Source: Lysinibacillus contaminans (GTDB taxonomy: Bacteria > Bacillota > Bacilli > Bacillales_A > Planococcaceae). Taken from it: a stretch of DNA of 64,000 bases. Shown one piece after another: positions 60,350 through 64,000 of this stretch. The translations under genes were made by a program, and so were the position numbers. The DNA lies in the NCBI RefSeq assembly GCF_001278945.1, contig NZ_LGRV01000003.1, positions 868,001 through 932,000 of the forward strand, in the 5' to 3' direction. The stretch's first letter is position 1. Every line of letters begins with the position of its first letter. The notes under the pieces are model-generated. The model did not search any database, was not told the DNA's origin, and saw only the letters and a list, made by a program, of their open reading frames with translations.

Positions 60350-60940
60350 ATGGAACCAATTAATATCGTAAACAGTATCATTACGCCACTGGATCGTAAA
60401 AATGTAGATACAGACCAAATTATTTCAAAAGAGTTTTTAAAACGTATTGAACGCACGGGGTTCGGAGAGTTTTTATTTTATCACTGGCGATTTGATGCAG
60501 ATGGCAATGAAGTAAAAGACTTCGTGTTAAATAAACCAGAATTTAAAGACTCGAAAATTTTAGTTGCACAGGATAACTTCGGTTGTGGCTCATCACGTGA
60601 GCATGCTCCTTGGGCAATTCTAGACTACGGCTTTAACGTTGTCATTGCACCATCATTTGCGGATATCTTCCACAATAACTGCTATAAAAATGGGATTTTA
60701 CCAATTAAACTAACTGAAGCAGAGTGTGATGAAATTTTGGCAAAAGGTTTAAAAGCACCGTACAGTGTAGAAGTAAACCTTGGAAATCAAACAGTAACAG
60801 GGGAAGACGGCATAGTATATAACTTTAGCATCGATCCTTATTACAAAGAAACGTTATTAAATGGTTGGGATGAAATCGCCTTGACGATTAAATATGAAGA
60901 GCAAATCGCTGCATACGAAGCGCAACGTGTAGCTTATTAA
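60350..60940 (+). CDS. leuD: 3-isopropylmalate dehydratase small subunit
   Basis: 196-residue swivel domain partner of LeuC, with the signature DNFGCGSSREHAPWA (about 72-86) and APSFADIFHNNCYKNGILP. RBS GGGAGGA. Last gene of the ilv-leu operon, followed by a terminator. Confidence 0.97.
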   Translation: MEPINIVNSIITPLDRKNVDTDQIISKEFLKRIERTGFGEFLFYHWRFDADGNEVKDFVLNKPEFKDSKILVAQDNFGCGSSREHAPWAILDYGFNVVIAPSFADIFHNNCYKNGILPIKLTEAECDEILAKGLKAPYSVEVNLGNQTVTGEDGIVYNFSIDPYYKETLLNGWDEIALTIKYEEQIAAYEAQRVAY

Positions 60941-60950
60941 TTTAGATAAT

Positions 60951-60988
60951 AACAGCTGATTAGGAAGTTCTTTCTAATCAGCTGTTTT
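60951..60988 (+). terminator. Terminator of the ilv-leu operon
   Basis: Perfect stem AACAGCTGATTAG/CTAATCAGCTGTT with a T-rich end. Confidence 0.88.
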
Positions 60989-61093
60989 CTGTATTAACAC
61001 TAATGATTTTAGTAATAGTGGGAGTAATTACTAGTGAATTTGGTTCTTTGTTATAAAACAGGACAAAAAAGTACTATTGTGTATCATTTTCTG

Positions 61094-61223
61094 TTGACAA
61101 ATTAGGATGACTATTTTATATTTGTGTAACTGATTACACATTTAGGTTATACTTATTTGGTATTTACGTTATACTCAATACATATAGAAATGTTAAATGT
61201 ATGAATGTGTAACCGATTACACA
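61094..61223 (+). promoter_or_regulatory. Ribose operon promoter with two LacI-type operators
   Basis: TTGACA (61094), 17-bp spacer, TATATT (61117-61122). Operator 1 TGTGTAACTGATTACACA (61123-61140) directly abuts the -10. Operator 2 TGTGTAACCGATTACACA (61206-61223) differs by one base; the centres are 83 bp apart, near eight helical turns. Confidence 0.85.
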
Positions 61224-61253
61224 ACGTATTATACCTCCTAAAGGATGATGGCG

Positions 61254-62231
61254 ATGGCGAATATTAAAGATGTTGCAAAGCATGCGAGTGTGTCTGTGGC
61301 AACGGTTTCACGATTTTTAAATAAAAAAGGCTATGTCAGTGAGGCTGCTAAGGAAAGTATTGAAGCGGCGATTGCGTCACTTAATTATCGTCCAAATCAA
61401 GTGGCCCGTTCCCTTAGTACTAAACGAACCAATTTAATTGGTCTCATTGTACCTGATATAACGAACCCATTCTTTCCAGAGCTAGCAAGAGCAGTAGAGG
61501 ATATTGCGCTTTCTTATGGCTATACGATTGTACTTTGTAATTCAGATGAAAAAGCAGAAAAAGAAGAATTATATATAAATATGTTGACGCAAAAATATGT
61601 CGCAGGCTTTATTGTTACGACTAACTTGCTAAAGGCGCCACATTATGAGGATGTTTCAGTGCCTATTGTAGCGCTTGACCGTACAATCAATCTTTCGATT
61701 CCTACTGTTACAACAGATAACGTAGAAGGAGCGAGGATTGGTACGGCACACTTACTAGCATGCGGAGCGAAAAACATCGTTTGTATGCGAGGTCCTGTTG
61801 GCTTAGGTCTGGCAGATGATCGTGTCAAAGGATTTATAGAGGCAACAGCAGATAAAGATGTGCAAACACATATTGTTGAATGCCCGTTTTCTTTTGAAGC
61901 CTCTGAAAAAATAGCAGAAAAGATTTTAATAGATTACCCTGATATTGATGGTATTTTTGCGAGTAGCGATACGTCAGCCATTGCTGCGCTAAAAGTGGCA
62001 CAGGCGATGGGCAGACATGTACCAAATGATTTACAAATTGTCGGTTTTGATGGTGTGCAACTTGGAAAGATGGTGTCACCAGGCTTAACGACAGTTGCAC
62101 AAGATATTTATAAGATGGGTGCCTATGCAACGAGAATGCTCATAAAGATGATTGAAGACACTTCTTTAACAGAGAAAAATGTCACAGTATCTGCTGAGTT
62201 GATCGTGCGTGGCACGACGAGAAAGGACTAA
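61254..62231 (+). CDS. rbsR: Ribose operon repressor, LacI family
   Basis: 325 residues from ATG 61254 (AAAGGA upstream; ATGs at 61245 and 61248 are alternatives). N-terminal helix-turn-helix ANIKDVAKHASVSVATVSRFLNKKGYVSEAAKESI, hinge NYRPNQVARSLSTKRTNLIGLIVPDITNPFF, then a periplasmic-binding-protein-like sugar domain. It opens the rbs operon and probably represses it by binding the paired palindromes; ribose would release it. Confidence 0.92.
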   Translation: MANIKDVAKHASVSVATVSRFLNKKGYVSEAAKESIEAAIASLNYRPNQVARSLSTKRTNLIGLIVPDITNPFFPELARAVEDIALSYGYTIVLCNSDEKAEKEELYINMLTQKYVAGFIVTTNLLKAPHYEDVSVPIVALDRTINLSIPTVTTDNVEGARIGTAHLLACGAKNIVCMRGPVGLGLADDRVKGFIEATADKDVQTHIVECPFSFEASEKIAEKILIDYPDIDGIFASSDTSAIAALKVAQAMGRHVPNDLQIVGFDGVQLGKMVSPGLTTVAQDIYKMGAYATRMLIKMIEDTSLTEKNVTVSAELIVRGTTRKD

Positions 62232-62235
62232 AATT

Positions 62236-63117
62236 ATGATTACAGTCATTGGTAGTATAAATATGGACTTAGCAGTGCAAATGAATGTTTTCCCACAGCA
62301 GGGAGAAACGGTTCATGGTGAATTATTCAAGACAATTCCTGGGGGCAAAGGTGCAAATCAAGCGGTTGCAGCAGCTCGTTTAGGCAGTCAGGTTACAATG
62401 GTAGGCTGTGTCGGCGAGGATGGCTTCGGAGAAACGATGCGTACGATTTTGGACAATGAAAATATTAACGTGGATGCAGTTAAAACGACAAGTGCTCCGA
62501 CGGGCATTGCCAATATTTTAGTGCATGAAAATGATAATCGTATCATTGTCGTTCCGGGTGCAAATTACGAGATGAGCCCAGCGCATATCGACGCAGTGAA
62601 GGATGTTATTAGTAACAGCCAAATGGTCATTATGCAGCTAGAAATTCCTATTGAAACGACTGAATATGCACTTAAGATGTGTAAAGAAGCAAATGTGCCG
62701 GTGCTCTTTAATCCAGCACCAGCAGCGAACTTTAATAGTAAGTGGATGGACGATATCACGTATATTACGCCAAATGAAACAGAATGTGCTTTACTATTTG
62801 GCGAAGATTTTGAGCAAGTATTAGAACAGTATCCTAATAAATTGATTGTAACGCTAGGTAGTGATGGTGCACGTTTCTTTGACGGAGAGCATCATATTCA
62901 TGTGCCAGGGTATATGACAAAAGCAGTCGATACAACAGGAGCAGGTGATACATTTAACGGGGCGTTAGCACATGCATTAGCTGAAGGACAATCACTAGAC
63001 GAGGCTGTGTATTTTGCAAATATAGCTGGTTCGTTATCTGTTGAAAAGTTTGGTGCTCAAGGTGGTATGCCAACATTGAATGCGGTATATGCCCGTTTAG
63101 GGGGCTTTGAGGAATGA
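62236..63117 (+). CDS. rbsK: Ribokinase
   Basis: Phosphorylates D-ribose at O5. 293 residues from ATG 62236 (AAAGGA upstream). PfkB motifs: [15 protein letters not shown] near the N-terminus and [17 protein letters not shown] with the catalytic Asp near 245. 4 bp after rbsR; overlaps rbsD by 4 bp. Confidence 0.95.
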   Translation: MITVIGSINMDLAVQMNVFPQQGETVHGELFKTIPGGKGANQAVAAARLGSQVTMVGCVGEDGFGETMRTILDNENINVDAVKTTSAPTGIANILVHENDNRIIVVPGANYEMSPAHIDAVKDVISNSQMVIMQLEIPIETTEYALKMCKEANVPVLFNPAPAANFNSKWMDDITYITPNETECALLFGEDFEQVLEQYPNKLIVTLGSDGARFFDGEHHIHVPGYMTKAVDTTGAGDTFNGALAHALAEGQSLDEAVYFANIAGSLSVEKFGAQGGMPTLNAVYARLGGFEE

Positions 63118-63503
63118 AAAAACAAGGGATATTAAACCGTGAGCTAGCAGGTATTTTTGCAAAATTAGGTCATACAGATCAAATTGTCATTGCTGACTGC
63201 GGGTTACCAATTCCCGATGGTGTTACATGCATCGATCTAGCCTATAAACTAGGCGAGCCAAGCTTTTTAACGATTTTAAATACGGTACTGGATGATTTGA
63301 AAGTTGAGCAAGCCTATTTAGCAGAAGAAATAAAAGATGGTAACCCACTTGTAAATGAAGCAGTACAGGAGAACTTACCACAAATTGCTTACATTACGCA
63401 CGAACAATTTAAACAACAAACAAAAATAGCAAAAGTCATCATTCGTACAGGTGAAACAACGCCTTACGCAAATGTGATTTTACAAAGTGGTGTCATTTTT
63501 TAG
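63114..63503 (+). CDS. rbsD: D-ribose pyranase
   Basis: Interconverts pyranose and furanose forms so that ribokinase gets its substrate. 129 residues. [16 protein letters not shown] has the catalytic His and Asp, and the C-terminus holds [16 protein letters not shown]. The start overlaps the rbsK stop (ATGA), implying coupled translation. Confidence 0.95.
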   Translation: MKKQGILNRELAGIFAKLGHTDQIVIADCGLPIPDGVTCIDLAYKLGEPSFLTILNTVLDDLKVEQAYLAEEIKDGNPLVNEAVQENLPQIAYITHEQFKQQTKIAKVIIRTGETTPYANVILQSGVIF

Positions 63504-63520
63504 GAAGAAGGTACGTAGTC

Positions 63521-64000
63521 ATGATTGAAATGTCTGGTATATCGAAAGCATTTAGTGGAAATGTTGTACTGCAAGATGTACAGTTTTCAATTGCAGACGG
63601 TGAAATTCACGCACTGATGGGTGAAAATGGCGCTGGTAAATCAACGTTAATGAAGATATTAACAGGTATTTATGCGCGTGATACAGGAGAAGTAAAAGTA
63701 GATGGACAACCGGTTGTTTTCCATTCACCCAAAGAGGCAGAAGCACTTGGGATTGCAGTGATTCACCAAGAATTAAATATCTTGCCTGCTTTAACAGTGG
63801 CAGAAAATTTGTTTTTAGGAAATGAAAAAACATATGGCCCTACAGGTATTTTAAAAACACGAGAAATGAATAAAGAAGCAACACGAATTTTAGCAAAACT
63901 CGGTCTTGAATTAGATGTTCGCCAACTTGCTGGGGAATTATCTGTCGGCAAACAGCAAATTATTGAAATTGCCAAAGCAATTGCGAGTGATGCGAAATAC
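63521..64000 (+). CDS. rbsA: Ribose ABC transporter ATPase, 3' end outside the window
   Basis: The first 160 codons of the double ATPase that powers ribose import. Walker [10 protein letters not shown] (about 34-42), Q-loop region and [19 protein letters not shown] are visible; the frame is open to base 64000 at [21 protein letters not shown], the signature motif and start of Walker B. RBS GGAAGAAGG. rbsC and rbsB are expected just beyond the window. Confidence 0.95.
   Translation, partial: MIEMSGISKAFSGNVVLQDVQFSIADGEIHALMGENGAGKSTLMKILTGIYARDTGEVKVDGQPVVFHSPKEAEALGIAVIHQELNILPALTVAENLFLGNEKTYGPTGILKTREMNKEATRILAKLGLELDVRQLAGELSVGKQQIIEIAKAIASDAKY

Overview
The window is about 64 kb of low-GC Gram-positive chromosome. 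Strong AGGAGG-type ribosome sites, frequent TTG starts, T-box leaders, an S-layer-homology (SLH) wall protein, a YqjM/NamA enzyme, argGH, an ilv-leu operon and an rbs operon all point to a Bacillales member. It reads most like Lysinibacillus or a close Planococcaceae/Caryophanaceae relative; the genus is inferred from gene content and style, since no rRNA or other marker is present.

Layout. 1-3100: the end of a chemotaxis receptor, a small membrane protein, a dispersed intergenic repeat and a Dph6-type ATP pyrophosphatase. 4000-8400: a sigma-54 regulatory unit with an enhancer-binding activator, palindromic candidate activator sites, a textbook -24/-12 promoter, a ureohydrolase and an MFS transporter. 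8400-12200: a TetR regulator divergent from a methylmalonate-semialdehyde-dehydrogenase-like enzyme and an iron alcohol dehydrogenase. 12230-15470: a MarR regulator and three genes for ring-cleaving dioxygenase, flavin monooxygenase-like protein and flavin reductase, a quinone/aromatic detoxification operon with MhqR-like and twin operator sites. 15555-17690: namA, and proC behind a proline T-box. 17768-19560: metallo-hydrolase plus SDR behind a FadR-like box. 19800-22550: argG-argH.

22587-30000 is the strangest part. It holds a PyrR-like RNA hairpin in front of a carboxymuconolactone-decarboxylase-family gene. It also holds four copies (one inverted) of an undescribed ~210-250 nt transcription unit, each with its own terminator and a strong ribosome site ahead of a tiny ORF. 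These are interleaved with an SDR/acyl-AMP-ligase pair and a transporter/amidohydrolase pair. 30500-38700: an NlpC/P60-SLH wall hydrolase, a PEP-mutase-family pseudogene, YcgL-type nucleotidyltransferase, GNAT, a lipoprotein alpha/beta hydrolase, and a 991 bp Tn7-like mini-transposon (TnsB-type sites at both ends) carrying a decayed small alarmone synthetase and a small membrane protein.

38900-50140 is a mixed housekeeping region: diguanylate cyclase, GNAT, NUDIX, lipoprotein, metI-metC, mscL, a lytic-transglycosylase-like protein, a GlsB/YeaQ-type protein, pncA, a 35-residue peptide gene with a perfect promoter, and a DSD1-like aldolase/FAD-oxidase pair. 50284-60990 is the branched-chain amino acid operon ilvD-[T-box]-ilvB-ilvN-ilvC-leuA-[terminator+repeat]-leuB-leuC-leuD. 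61094-64000 is a ribose operon rbsR-K-D-A with two LacI-type operators; rbsA runs off the window.
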